From Mycolicibacterium mucogenicum DSM 44124 (GTDB taxonomy: Bacteria; Actinomycetota; Actinomycetes; Mycobacteriales; Mycobacteriaceae), in assembly GCF_005670685.2 (NCBI RefSeq), contig NZ_CP062008.1, positions 992,001-1,056,000 on the forward strand: a stretch of 64,000 nt of DNA. The letters run 5' to 3'. The notes below the pieces were generated by a model. That model was not told the origin of the DNA. It saw only the letters and a list, made by a program, of their open reading frames with translations, and did not search any database. Each line of letters begins with the position of its first letter. Within the stretch, counting starts at the first letter, position 1. Positions 1 to 8,246 of this stretch are shown one piece after another. Both the position numbers and the translations under genes were made by a program.

Positions 1-2
1 AT

Positions 3-1652
3 GTGGTGTTGGACGTCGTCGGTGGAGTGCAGCAGAAGCTGGGCCGCATAGCGGAATCCGCAACCGCGGTACGCAGGCTGTTCGAGACCGGCTTCCTGGA
101 CCTCGCCAACCCCGGGGCCATGATCGTGACCGCGAAGAATGCGCCGATATTCGGCCCGCAGGCGACCATGGCCATTCAGGGTGGACGTAAGTACGCGGGT
201 CTGCCGGCATTGGTGGATGAACGTGGCACGCTGACCTACCGGCAGGTGAACGATCAGTCCTGGGCGCTCGCGCGCGGCCTGCAGAGCCTGGGCGTGACGG
301 AAGGCTCCGTGGTCGGCCTGCTGTGCCGCGACCATCGTGGCCTGATCCTGGCCATGGTGGCGTGCGGCAAGCTCGGGGCCCGGCTGGTGCTGATGAACAC
401 CGGCTTCGCCAAGCCGCAGTTCGCCCAGGTCTGTGAGCGCGAGGGCGTCAAGGTGGTCCTGCATGACAGTGAGTTCCTCGGCCTGCTCGACGCGCTGCCG
501 GCGGACATGCCGCGCGTGTTGACCTGGGTGGACGAGGGCCATGACGTGCCCGCGTCGGCGCAGACCCTCGACGCGATCGTCGCGGCCAACTCCACCGAAC
601 CGCTGCCCCCGCCGAGCAAGGCGGGTGGCTCCGTCATCCTCACCAGCGGGACGACGGGCCTGCCGAAGGGTGCACCGCGAAGCTCGGTGTCGCCGTTGGC
701 GACGGCACAGATCATCGACCGAATTCCGTTCCCGCGCAAGGGAACCATGGTGATCGTCTCGCCGATCTTCCACAGCACCGGGTGGGCGACCTACACCGTC
801 GGCGCGGCGTTGGGCAACAAGGTGGTGACCGCCCGCCGGTTCAACGCCGAGCGGACCCTGCAGCTCATCGCCGAGCACAAGGCCGACATGCTCGTCGCGG
901 TGCCCACGATGCTGCACCGGATCGTCGAACTGGGGCCCGAGGTCATCGGCAAGTACGACACCTCGTCGCTGAAAACGATCCTGATCGCCGGGTCGGCATT
1001 GAGCCCCGAACTGTCCAACCGGGTGCAGGACACCTTCGGCGATGTGCTCCACAACCTGTACGGCTCAACCGAATGCGCCATCGCGAGCGTCGCCACCCCG
1101 GCCGAACTGCGGCTCGCCCCGGGTACCGCGGGACGGGCGCCGGTGACGTGTGAGGTGGTGCTGTACGACGAAAACGACAAGCGCATCACCGGCAACAACA
1201 AGCGCGGCCGCATCTTCGTCCGTAATGGCGCCCCATTTGCCGGATACACCGATGGCCGGTCAAAGCAGATCATCGACGGTTACATGTCCAGCGGCGACAT
1301 GGGGCACTTCGATGACCACGGGCTGTTGTTCGTCGACGGCCGTGACGACGACATGATCGTCTCCGGCGGCGAGAACGTGTTCCCGCAGGAAGTCGAGGAA
1401 CTACTGGCCGAGCGCGACGACATCTTCGACGCGGCCGTCGTCGGGGTCGACGACGTCGAGTGGGGAAAGCGGTTGCGGGCCTTCATCGTTTCAAAACCGG
1501 GCGCTGCGCAGGACGCCGATGAGATCAAGGCGTTCGTCAAGAACAACCTGGCTCGGCACAAGGTGCCGCGCGACGTGGTGTTCATCGACGAGCTGCCGCG
1601 CAACACCACCGGCAAGCTGCTGCGCCGCGTGCTGATCGAGATGGACGTCTAG
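3..1652 (+). CDS. Acyl-CoA synthetase (FadD12-like)
   Basis: This is an ANL-superfamily fatty-acyl-CoA ligase that would activate a carboxylic acid to an acyl-adenylate and then a CoA thioester in the cytoplasm. The phosphate-binding loop TSGTTGLPKG is at residues 214-223, YGSTE at 353-357, the SGD motif at 430-432, the hinge GRDDDMI at 446-452, and the C-terminal catalytic lysine is K538 in NTTGK. At 549 residues it is full length. The first in-frame GTG is base 3, so the true start may lie just outside the window. It is followed 7 bases later by a CoA-transferase gene, which suggests a two-gene acyl-CoA operon. Similarity to mycobacterial FadD12 is from memory, and the substrate cannot be read from sequence. 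Confidence 0.88.
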   Translation: MVLDVVGGVQQKLGRIAESATAVRRLFETGFLDLANPGAMIVTAKNAPIFGPQATMAIQGGRKYAGLPALVDERGTLTYRQVNDQSWALARGLQSLGVTEGSVVGLLCRDHRGLILAMVACGKLGARLVLMNTGFAKPQFAQVCEREGVKVVLHDSEFLGLLDALPADMPRVLTWVDEGHDVPASAQTLDAIVAANSTEPLPPPSKAGGSVILTSGTTGLPKGAPRSSVSPLATAQIIDRIPFPRKGTMVIVSPIFHSTGWATYTVGAALGNKVVTARRFNAERTLQLIAEHKADMLVAVPTMLHRIVELGPEVIGKYDTSSLKTILIAGSALSPELSNRVQDTFGDVLHNLYGSTECAIASVATPAELRLAPGTAGRAPVTCEVVLYDENDKRITGNNKRGRIFVRNGAPFAGYTDGRSKQIIDGYMSSGDMGHFDDHGLLFVDGRDDDMIVSGGENVFPQEVEELLAERDDIFDAAVVGVDDVEWGKRLRAFIVSKPGAAQDADEIKAFVKNNLARHKVPRDVVFIDELPRNTTGKLLRRVLIEMDV

Positions 1653-1659
1653 GGCGGCA

Positions 1660-2979
1660 ATGCCAACCGAACTCAGTGCCGAGCAGGCTGCTGCCCGGCT
1701 GGGGCCTGTCGACACCCTGGGCATCACGCTCGGCCCGGGCCAGCCTCCGGCGCTACTGAGGGCGCTCGGTGCACGCCAGGACTGGTCGAATCTGCGGGTG
1801 TTCGGGGCGCTGCTGGCCGTTGGGACCGAACTGTTTTCGCGGCCGGGCGTGCACTACGTCTCCGGCTTCTATGGGCCGATCGAGCGGGCGCTGCGGGACA
1901 TGGGCGCCGACATCGAGTTCGCCGCTGCGGACTTCCGCCGGTTCGCGCCACTGCTGGAACGGCAGGCACCGCGGGTGATGACGACCGTCGCCACACCACC
2001 CGATGCCGACGGCTGGTGCTCGCTGTCGCTGCATGCCGGCGGGACGGTCGGCGAGTTGCGCCGGGCCGGGGCGGATCCGGAGCGCCTCCTCATCGTCGAG
2101 GTATCCGACTCCTACCCAAGGACTTTCGGGTACGGCTCGCGGCGGCACGCCCTGCACGTCGACGAGATCGACATCCTCGTGCGCTCGACCGACGCGCCGC
2201 TGGCCCTGCCCGGCGGCGACGTGCCGCCGACCGAGGTCGAGCGGTCGATCGCGCGGCACGCCGTCGGCTTCATCGGTTCCGGGGCGACGCTGCAGACCGG
2301 AATCGGCGCAATTCCCAACCAGATTGCCACCTTGCTGGCCGAGGGCGACGGCACCGGGTACGGCCTGCACACCGAGATGTTCACCGACGGCTGCATGCAC
2401 CTGCACCGCGCGGGCAAGATCACCAACACCGGCAAGGGCCAGTACGACGGTGTCAGCGTCACGACGTTCGCGTTCGGGTCCCAGGAGCTCTATTCGTGGC
2501 TCGACGACAACCGAGACGTCGCGTTCCTGCCCGTCGACATCGTCAACTCGCCGGAGGTGATCGCCGCGAACACGGACATGATCTCCATCAATGGCGCACT
2601 CGCAGTGGACATTCAGGGACAAGTGATCGCCGACACCATCGACGGGGGACAGTTCAGCGGGATCGGCGGCGCCGAGGACTTCGTGGCCGGGGCCGGGCTG
2701 GAGCTGTCGGACCGCTCGCTCATCTGTCTGCCGTCGACTTTCGTGAAAGACGGCGAATTGCGGTCGCGGATCGTGCCGTGGTTCGGACCCGGAGCCGTGA
2801 TCACCACGCCGCGGCAGCAGGTCGACGTCATCGTCACCGAATACGGCGCCGCGGAACTGGAAGGCAGGACCGTCCGGGAGCGCGGTGAGGCACTGGCCGC
2901 GATTGCCCACCCGCAGTTCCGTGACGCCCTGCTGGCGGCGGCACTGCGCGCGGCGAAGGGACGTTCGCCGGTCGGCTAG
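1660..2979 (+). CDS. Acetyl-CoA hydrolase/transferase family protein
   Basis: This protein of 439 residues belongs to the acetyl-CoA hydrolase / 4-hydroxybutyrate CoA-transferase family. Such enzymes move CoA between acyl groups through a glutamyl-CoA thioester. The expected catalytic glutamate is E239 in GLHTEMFTDG (236-245), and the glycine-rich GIGAIPNQ segment precedes it. The ATG at 1660 sits 7 bases after the stop of the acyl-CoA ligase, so co-transcription is likely. Together the two genes could activate and interconvert a short-chain acid. No membrane segment or signal peptide is seen. Substrate specificity is unknown. Confidence 0.85.
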   Translation: MPTELSAEQAAARLGPVDTLGITLGPGQPPALLRALGARQDWSNLRVFGALLAVGTELFSRPGVHYVSGFYGPIERALRDMGADIEFAAADFRRFAPLLERQAPRVMTTVATPPDADGWCSLSLHAGGTVGELRRAGADPERLLIVEVSDSYPRTFGYGSRRHALHVDEIDILVRSTDAPLALPGGDVPPTEVERSIARHAVGFIGSGATLQTGIGAIPNQIATLLAEGDGTGYGLHTEMFTDGCMHLHRAGKITNTGKGQYDGVSVTTFAFGSQELYSWLDDNRDVAFLPVDIVNSPEVIAANTDMISINGALAVDIQGQVIADTIDGGQFSGIGGAEDFVAGAGLELSDRSLICLPSTFVKDGELRSRIVPWFGPGAVITTPRQQVDVIVTEYGAAELEGRTVRERGEALAAIAHPQFRDALLAAALRAAKGRSPVG

Positions 2980-3039
2980 TCCCGGCTCGCGTTCGGCGGT
3001 GTGCCCGCGCAGGCACGCGATTCGTGATTCACTGCCGCC

Positions 3040-3414
3040 ATGACGAGCGACCAGCCGTGGTGGATCTCCGCGCCCGTTGCTGAGCTCGCGGCCGCCATCC
3101 TCCCGATGTTCGGGCAGTCGTCGTTCGACAGCGAGCGGGCGGCGATGGCGGACGTCGTGTCATGGCTGCGCACCGGCGCCCGCGCTCCCCGTAGCGCGTT
3201 CTCCGCGGGCGTCTCCACGCGCGGTGACGTCTTCCAGAATCCCGACCTGCGGGCCGTCGCGGAGGCCATGCAGTTGCTCGAACGCTCGGGTCTGATGCTT
3301 CGGGTCCTGGTCCCGTCGAGCCATTCCAGCTTCGACGTCGGTTTGACGCGCCTCGGGTGGCACGCCGTCCAGACCGGCACGGTCCGGCAGCATCTCGGTT
3401 TGGGAGACCGCTAG
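3040..3414 (+). CDS. Conserved hypothetical protein
   Basis: This is a 124-residue soluble protein of unknown function, with no signal peptide or membrane segment. The sequence has helical stretches, a TRGDVFQNPDL segment and a C-terminal part (LTRLGWHAVQTG) that resembles a small winged-helix wing, but I cannot assign a family. Codon use matches its neighbours. It stands alone between the CoA-transferase and the palindrome that precedes the diiron oxygenase gene. Confidence 0.6.
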   Translation: MTSDQPWWISAPVAELAAAILPMFGQSSFDSERAAMADVVSWLRTGARAPRSAFSAGVSTRGDVFQNPDLRAVAEAMQLLERSGLMLRVLVPSSHSSFDVGLTRLGWHAVQTGTVRQHLGLGDR

Positions 3415-3476
3415 CCGAACGTGGACTCGATGGTCACGATTGACGATCTTCTTCACGCTCGGCGGTGGAGCGACCC

Positions 3477-3511
3477 TTGACAATCATATGGGACCGGAGG
3501 TCCCATATAAC
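3477..3511 (+). promoter_or_regulatory. Promoter region with perfect palindromic operator
   Basis: Bases 3486-3495 (ATATGGGACC) and 3499-3508 (GGTCCCATAT) form a perfect 10-bp inverted repeat around GGA. A TTGACA hexamer lies at 3477-3482 and a TATAAC hexamer at 3506-3511. They are 23 bp apart, so they are not a standard matched pair, but the palindrome ends in the likely -10 element. Repressor binding here would block the downstream diiron oxygenase gene. The regulator is unknown. Confidence 0.55.
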
Positions 3512-3548
3512 TGGTCGGGCAACGGTGCTCGCGTGGGAGGTTGATGTC

Positions 3549-4565
3549 ATGGCAGCTACGAAGATGATCGGCCGGTGGCGCGCCGGTATGGACGTACGTG
3601 ATGACGTCGACTACTGCGCGAACCTGGAGACGCTGTCGGCCGGTTCTGTGCGCCGCAACTTCAATCCCTATCTGGACGTTTCGTGGGATTCGCCCGAGTT
3701 CCGGGTGACCGAGAACGATCCGCGCTGGGTGCTGGCCAAGAGCGACCCCATCGGTATGAGCGCGTGGTATCAGGCGCAGCCGCTGGACAAGCAGATCGCG
3801 ATCGGCATGTGGCGCCAGGCCAACGTCGCCAAGGCCGGCCAGCAGTTCGAGAGCATGCTGATCCGCGGGCTCCTCAGCTACACGTTCTGGGTGCCCAACG
3901 GCAGCCCCGAGTACCGCTACTGCCTGCATGAAGCGATCGAAGAGGGCAACCACACCCTGATGTTCCAGGAGATGGTGAATCACGTCGGCGTGGACGTCCC
4001 GGGCCTGCCGCGCTGGGTCAAATGGATCAACTGGCTCTTCCCGCTGTTCGCGAGCCCGATGCCGGCGTTCTTCTTCATGATGGTGCTCTGCGGCGAGGAG
4101 CCCATCGACCACATGCAGAAATCCATTCTGCGCGAAGGCAGTTCGATACACCCGATCATGGAGCGCGTCATGGCGATCCACGTCGCCGAGGAAGCGCGGC
4201 ACATCTCGTTCGCCCACGAGTTCCTGCGCCGGCGGATCCCGGAGATGCGGCCGTTCAACCGCTTCGTGCTGTCGCTCTTCTATCCGCTGGGCTTCCGGGT
4301 GGCGGCCTCGCTCATCGCCAAGCCGCCCCGCGTCTTCTGGCGTGAATTCGACATCCCCAAGTCAGTGAAGAAAGAGATCTTCTGGCGCGCGCCCGAATCC
4401 AGGACGATGCTGCGCGAGTTCTACGGCGATGTGCGCATGCTCGCCGAGGACACCGGCCTGATGAACCCGGTTGCCAAGGTGCTGTGGCGGCTGTTCCGGA
4501 TCGACGGTCCGTCCTCGCGCTACCGCAGCGAGCCGGTGCGCCAGGCCGTCGTCCCCGTGGCCTGA
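3549..4565 (+). CDS. AurF-like diiron oxygenase
   Basis: The product (338 aa) resembles the p-aminobenzoate N-oxygenase (AurF) family of ferritin-like diiron enzymes, which oxidise amines or related substrates with O2. The spacing of likely iron ligands fits AurF: E101, E132 with H135 (EEGNH), a glutamate pair at 183-184, then H211, E215 and H218 (HVAEEARH). I chose the ATG at 3549 because GGGAGG lies just upstream; the frame is open from 3465 but that extension would run through the promoter palindrome. The gene is monocistronic, followed by a strong hairpin. Many mycobacterial members lack a known substrate. Confidence 0.82.
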   Translation: MAATKMIGRWRAGMDVRDDVDYCANLETLSAGSVRRNFNPYLDVSWDSPEFRVTENDPRWVLAKSDPIGMSAWYQAQPLDKQIAIGMWRQANVAKAGQQFESMLIRGLLSYTFWVPNGSPEYRYCLHEAIEEGNHTLMFQEMVNHVGVDVPGLPRWVKWINWLFPLFASPMPAFFFMMVLCGEEPIDHMQKSILREGSSIHPIMERVMAIHVAEEARHISFAHEFLRRRIPEMRPFNRFVLSLFYPLGFRVAASLIAKPPRVFWREFDIPKSVKKEIFWRAPESRTMLREFYGDVRMLAEDTGLMNPVAKVLWRLFRIDGPSSRYRSEPVRQAVVPVA

Positions 4566-4603
4566 CCGAGGCTGTCGCCGTTCGGCGCTGACACAATGTC
4601 GCT

Positions 4604-4647
4604 CTGAGAGCGTCGCTGAGCCCATATATCCTCAGCGACGCTCTCAG
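4604..4647. terminator. Long perfect hairpin, likely terminator
   Basis: Bases 4604-4620 and 4631-4647 are a perfect 17-bp inverted repeat with a 10-nt AT-rich loop. Imperfect complementarity continues outward (ACACAA near 4591-4596 against TTGTGT near 4654-4659). A TTTTT run lies at 4671-4675. Its place 38 bp after the oxygenase stop and ahead of the next promoter fits transcription termination. The extended symmetry could also mark a small palindromic repeat element. Confidence 0.65.
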
Positions 4648-4684
4648 GCGGACGTTGTGTCGCCAAAATCTTTTTCTCGAGCCG

Positions 4685-4711
4685 TGTCGAAATCCGCCCC
4701 ACCCGTTCGAC
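4685..4711 (+). promoter_or_regulatory. ECF42-type promoter
   Basis: TGTCGA at 4685-4690 and CGAC at 4708-4711 are separated by 17 bp. As I recall, TGTCGA (-35) with CGA/TC (-10) is the promoter signature reported for ECF42 sigma factors in Streptomyces. The site lies 41 bp before the DGPF gene that is paired with an ECF42-like sigma gene, so autoregulation is inferred. Confidence 0.6.
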
Positions 4712-4751
4712 GTGTGTGTGAAGGATTGACACAACGACGAAAGGTCAGGCA

Positions 4752-5135
4752 ATGCGCTACATGGGTTTGGTCATCATGGATCCCAACCAGGGTCCGCCTC
4801 CGCAGGCACTGATGGATGCGATGGAGGTCTACGTCGGCAAGAACGCCGCGGACGGCATCTACCTCGACGGCGGGGGTCTGGGGCAGGGCGAGAATCGCAT
4901 CGGCTACCAGGTCCGGTCCGGCCAGATGAGCACCACCGATGGGCCTTTCACCGAGGGCAAAGAGATCATCGGCGGGTTCGCCATGCTGGAGTACCGCAAC
5001 CACGCCGAGGCCGTCGAGGGGGCCCGGTCCTTCACCGAACTGCACCGGGAGCACTGGCCCGAGTGGGAAGGCCGGGTCGAGATGCATCTGATCGAGGGCG
5101 CCCCCGACCAGGAACCAGGTGCTTGTCCCCGGTAA
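4752..5135 (+). CDS. DGPF/YCII-domain protein
   Basis: This is a 127-residue YCII-related protein carrying the signature TDGPFTEGKE near residues 62-71 that gives DGPF proteins their name. These small ferredoxin-like-fold proteins are characteristically encoded beside ECF42 sigma factors, and that is the arrangement here: the downstream sigma gene overlaps its 3' end. Their biochemical role is not established; a function in signalling to the sigma factor or in small-molecule chemistry is inference. An ECF42-type promoter precedes it. Confidence 0.85.
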   Translation: MRYMGLVIMDPNQGPPPQALMDAMEVYVGKNAADGIYLDGGGLGQGENRIGYQVRSGQMSTTDGPFTEGKEIIGGFAMLEYRNHAEAVEGARSFTELHREHWPEWEGRVEMHLIEGAPDQEPGACPR

Positions 5136-6361
5136 CCACAACCGAGGCAGTGACCGCCGCCTGGCGCGCCGAATCGGCGCGCCTCGTGGCGGCGCTGGCC
5201 CGCATGACCCGCGACATCGAGCTCGCGGAGGACGCCGCGCAGGACGCGCTCGTCGCGGCGCTGGAGGAATGGCCCGCGAGTGGAATTCCCACCAACCCCG
5301 CCGCATGGCTCATGACGGCGGCGAAGCGCCGCGCGATCGACCACATCCGTCGCGCGGAGACGCTGCGCCGCAAGACCGAGGAGATCGGATACCGCCTGGA
5401 GGAGGTCGACATGCCCGATTTTGCAGGGCAGGTCGACTTCATCGAGGACGACGTGCTCCGGCTGATGTTCCTGACGTGTCACCCGAGCCTGGCCCCGGCG
5501 TCGCGTGCGGCATTGACGCTGCGGCTGGTGGCGGGGCTCAGTATCGCCGAGATCGCGCGTGCCTTCCTGGTGCCGGAACCGACGATGGCACAACGGATCA
5601 GCCGCGCGAAGAAGACCCTCGTCGGTGCGGACATGGAGCTGCCGGTGGGGGCCGAGCGCGTCGCCCGTCTCGATGACGTGCTGGCCGCCATCTACCTCAC
5701 CTTCAACGAGGGATATGTAGCGACCGCCGGCGCTGACTGGACGCGCCCTGACCTCTGTTTCGAAGCCATCCGGCTGGCTCGCATGGTGGCCGCCATGGTG
5801 CCGGACATCCCGGATTCGCTTGGGCTGCAAGCGCTTGTCGAACTTCAGGCATCGCGGATTCCCGCCCGTGTGGACCGTGACGGTGCGCCCGTGCTGCTGG
5901 ATGATCAGGACCGGGCCCGGTGGGACCACCTGCTCCGCCGCCGTGGGCTGCAGGTGCTGGCCCGCGCCGAGCAGCTCGCCGAGGCGGGTGCGCCCGTCGG
6001 GACCTACTTCTTGCAGGCGGCCATCGCTGCGTGTCATGCGCGCGCGATCCGGGTCGAGGACACCGATTGGCAGCGGATCGCGGACCTGTACGACGTGCTG
6101 GCCTTCGCCGCGCCAGGCCCCGTCGTGGAGGTGAACCGCGCGGTGGCACATGGGCGTGCCTACGGGGCAGCGGCGGGGCTGGCGGTGCTCGACGCGCTCG
6201 GGCCTGATCCGCTGCCCCGATCGCCGCTGCCGCACGCGGTGCGCGGAGATCTGTTGGAGCGCTTGGACCGAACTGTCGAGGCGTCGGCAGCGTTCACGCG
6301 TGCCGCCGAACTCAGCACCAACGAGGCGGAACGGTCGCTGTTGCTCCGTCGGGCCGAATGA
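5123..6361 (+). CDS. ECF42-type RNA polymerase sigma factor
   Basis: This 412-residue protein has an N-terminal sigma-70 region 2 (DIELAEDAAQDALVAA), a region 4 helix-turn-helix (GLSIAEIARAFLVPE, TMAQRISRAKK), and a long C-terminal extension of about 200 residues rich in TPR-like helical pairs. That layout is typical of ECF42, which lacks a dedicated anti-sigma gene and is paired with DGPF proteins. I place the start at TTG 5123, overlapping the DGPF stop by 13 bases, because homologues begin near TTEAVTAAWR. A GTG at 5150 or an ATG at 5063 are alternatives. Overlap implies translational coupling. Confidence 0.85.
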   Translation: MSPVTTTEAVTAAWRAESARLVAALARMTRDIELAEDAAQDALVAALEEWPASGIPTNPAAWLMTAAKRRAIDHIRRAETLRRKTEEIGYRLEEVDMPDFAGQVDFIEDDVLRLMFLTCHPSLAPASRAALTLRLVAGLSIAEIARAFLVPEPTMAQRISRAKKTLVGADMELPVGAERVARLDDVLAAIYLTFNEGYVATAGADWTRPDLCFEAIRLARMVAAMVPDIPDSLGLQALVELQASRIPARVDRDGAPVLLDDQDRARWDHLLRRRGLQVLARAEQLAEAGAPVGTYFLQAAIAACHARAIRVEDTDWQRIADLYDVLAFAAPGPVVEVNRAVAHGRAYGAAAGLAVLDALGPDPLPRSPLPHAVRGDLLERLDRTVEASAAFTRAAELSTNEAERSLLLRRAE

Positions 6362-6362
6362 C

Positions 6363-6956
6363 CTAGGCCGGCTTCTTGGTCAGGTCTGCGTTCTCGTCCT
6401 CCTGGATCGGCACGCCGTCCTTCTGAGATGTCGACTCGATCGAACTGATCGAGGAATTCAGATCGGTGATGCCGCTGGCATCGCCGCCCTTGAGTTTGTC
6501 GAACGCGGCTTGCACCGTGTCGCCGAGCTTGTCCAGCGGCGCGATGATGGCCTTGCACAGCGTCGGATCGGCCTTCACGTCTTCGGCGGCGATCCGGACT
6601 TCGCGTTTCACGAACAGCGCGGCCAAGCCGCCTTTGACAAATGCTGTGATCCGGCCGTTCGCGCCTTTCTTGAACGTGCCGGCCTGAAACGGCTTCCACA
6701 GCCACCGGTGGAATGCGCCGAAGGCCAGTCCGCTGTGCGCGACGAACTTGGTCTTGGCGAACGATGTGGTGGCCTGTGCGGGGCAGGTCTGGGAGATGGG
6801 GGCGGCGTCACCCGCGTCGCCTGACGGATCTGACGGGATGGCCTCCGATGACGACGACGCGTTGTTTTCCGTCGCGGCTTGCTTGTGCCCGCAGCCGCCC
6901 ACCAGCAGGACGACGGGGATGACCAGGACTGCGATCAGGCGGACCAGCTTGTTCAC
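6363..6956 (-). CDS. Putative lipoprotein
   Basis: This protein of 197 residues has a short positive N-terminus, a hydrophobic core and a lipobox VGGC with C22 as the lipidated cysteine. A Ser/Ala-rich linker follows, then a helical domain with two further cysteines (in QTCPAQ and PTLCKA) that could form a disulfide outside the membrane. No enzymatic motif is visible. It is convergent with the ECF42 gene, with only 1 base between the two stops. The function is unknown. Confidence 0.75.
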   Translation of the reverse strand: MNKLVRLIAVLVIPVVLLVGGCGHKQAATENNASSSSEAIPSDPSGDAGDAAPISQTCPAQATTSFAKTKFVAHSGLAFGAFHRWLWKPFQAGTFKKGANGRITAFVKGGLAALFVKREVRIAAEDVKADPTLCKAIIAPLDKLGDTVQAAFDKLKGGDASGITDLNSSISSIESTSQKDGVPIQEDENADLTKKPA

Positions 6957-7291
6957 GAGTTACCTCCAGCAAAAGTTGGCTCGGTTCCAGGACCGCGCGA
7001 AGCTAGCACTCGAAGCTGGGTGTTTGGTGGCAATGATCGACGGTCTTTCCGCCGACTGTCTTGCGGCCGAGTGCATATTGCAGCGCGTCGTCTGCGGACT
7101 CCATATTCGACATTCGCGCAAATTGCGATTCGGAGCGGCGCCGTTTCTGCGCTCGGCGCAAAACCTGTGGTCAGGGAGGGGTGGCGCCAGGCGGCGCGGC
7201 CCGGTTGGCTCAGGCTGTTGTGATTGACCAGCGCGAGACATTGGGTCAGGATTGCCTCAAGCGACACAGCCTGATGTGATCGCGTGCTTCG
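6957..7291. other. Intergenic region, no gene seen
   Basis: These 335 bases separate the leftward lipoprotein gene from the rightward EAL gene and must contain two divergent promoters. I see no convincing coding frame, RNA gene or long repeat. The frame upstream of the EAL start is closed by TGA at 7277-7279, so no N-terminal sensor or GGDEF module is fused here. Confidence 0.4.
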
Positions 7292-8092
7292 ATGCGGGGC
7301 GGGGGTGAGCAAGCCATCTCTGAACTCCTCATGGACCTTCGTCAGGCGATCGAGCGAGACGAACTCTCGCTGGTCTATCAACCCAAATTCGACGCGCACA
7401 CGACGGCTGTCGTCGGGGTGGAGGCGTTGTTGCGGTGGCGTCATCTGGACCGCGGTTTGTTGCGGCCCGCGGATTTCCTGCCGTTGGTGCGTGAGCACGG
7501 CCTGATGGAACAGGCCACGGGTCTGGTCGTCAACATGGCACTCGACGATGCGCTGCGGTGGTATGCAGCTGGAGCGGAAGTGCCTGTGGCCGTTAACCTT
7601 TTCGCGCCGTTGCTGAGCGATCTGAACCTGCCGGACCACCTGTGTCAGGCGCTGGACGATCGTGGGTTGCCGCCGTCGGCGCTTTCGGTCGAGATCACCG
7701 AGGACCTGTTCGTCGACAACATGGAAGACACCCGGACGGTGCTGACGGGCCTGCTCGACCGCGGCATCAGCATCGCCCTCGACGATTTCGGCACCGGGTA
7801 CTCCGCGCTCACCTACCTGTCCGATTTGCCGGTCGACGAGATCAAGCTGGACCACGACTTCATCGCCCGGGTCACGGTCGACGAACGCGCCGCGCTGGTG
7901 GTGCGCACCATCATCGACCTCGCGCACCGGCTCGGTTTCGGGATCGTCGCCGAGGGCATCGAGAGCGCCGAATCAGCCGCACAGTTACGGGATTTCGGGT
8001 GCGATGTACTGCAGGGGTTCTTCCTCAGCCCGCCCCTTCCGGCGTCCGAAGTGCTGGGTGTGGTGAGCGCCGGCGCTCGGGCCACGTTCTGA
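7292..8092 (+). CDS. Stand-alone EAL-domain c-di-GMP phosphodiesterase
   Basis: The whole 266-residue protein is one EAL domain, expected to hydrolyse cyclic di-GMP to pGpG. The key residues are present: E44 in EALLRW, N102, E134 (EITED), D164-D165 (DDFGTGYS), K185 (IKLD), E221 (AEGIES) and Q241 (QGFFLS). Hence catalytic activity is predicted. There is no GGDEF, PAS or membrane part. The ATG at 7292 lacks a clear ribosome binding site, and an ATG at 7331 is an alternative. The first residues resemble the linker that normally joins GGDEF to EAL, so it may derive from a larger protein. Confidence 0.85.
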   Translation: MRGGGEQAISELLMDLRQAIERDELSLVYQPKFDAHTTAVVGVEALLRWRHLDRGLLRPADFLPLVREHGLMEQATGLVVNMALDDALRWYAAGAEVPVAVNLFAPLLSDLNLPDHLCQALDDRGLPPSALSVEITEDLFVDNMEDTRTVLTGLLDRGISIALDDFGTGYSALTYLSDLPVDEIKLDHDFIARVTVDERAALVVRTIIDLAHRLGFGIVAEGIESAESAAQLRDFGCDVLQGFFLSPPLPASEVLGVVSAGARATF

Positions 8093-8134
8093 GTGGGCAC
8101 ATTCCGGTGCTCTCGACTTGACGCGAGAGAGATT

Positions 8135-8149
8135 TCAACGGACAGTTGA
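8135..8149. promoter_or_regulatory. Inverted repeat TCAAC-N5-GTTGA
   Basis: TCAAC (8135-8139) and GTTGA (8145-8149) form a 15-bp palindrome with a GGACA centre, about 100 bp before the alpha/beta hydrolase start. A second CAGTTGA occurs at 8174-8180. The same TCAAC-N5-GTTGA arrangement recurs at 11346-11360. It is an operator candidate only; its regulator is unknown. Confidence 0.35.
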
Positions 8150-8246
8150 TTTGTTGCTCAATCTGGTAACGGTCAGTTGAGTGGTGCGCAGCGTCGCGCG
8201 CGTTACGTCCGGCAGTGCTCACTGTGTTGGGAAGGCGCCCTCACTC

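Noticed and set aside
3486-3508. DosR-type box (GGGAC...GTCCC) in front of the diiron oxygenase
   Set aside because: The DosR consensus has a 4-bp gap between GGGAC and GTCCC; here it is 5 bp, and the symmetry extends outward differently. I treat it as an unknown operator.
7292-8092. EAL gene as a broken GGDEF-EAL pseudogene
   Set aside because: The EAL domain is complete with all metal and catalytic residues, and no GGDEF remnant is detectable upstream. A stand-alone EAL protein is the simpler reading.
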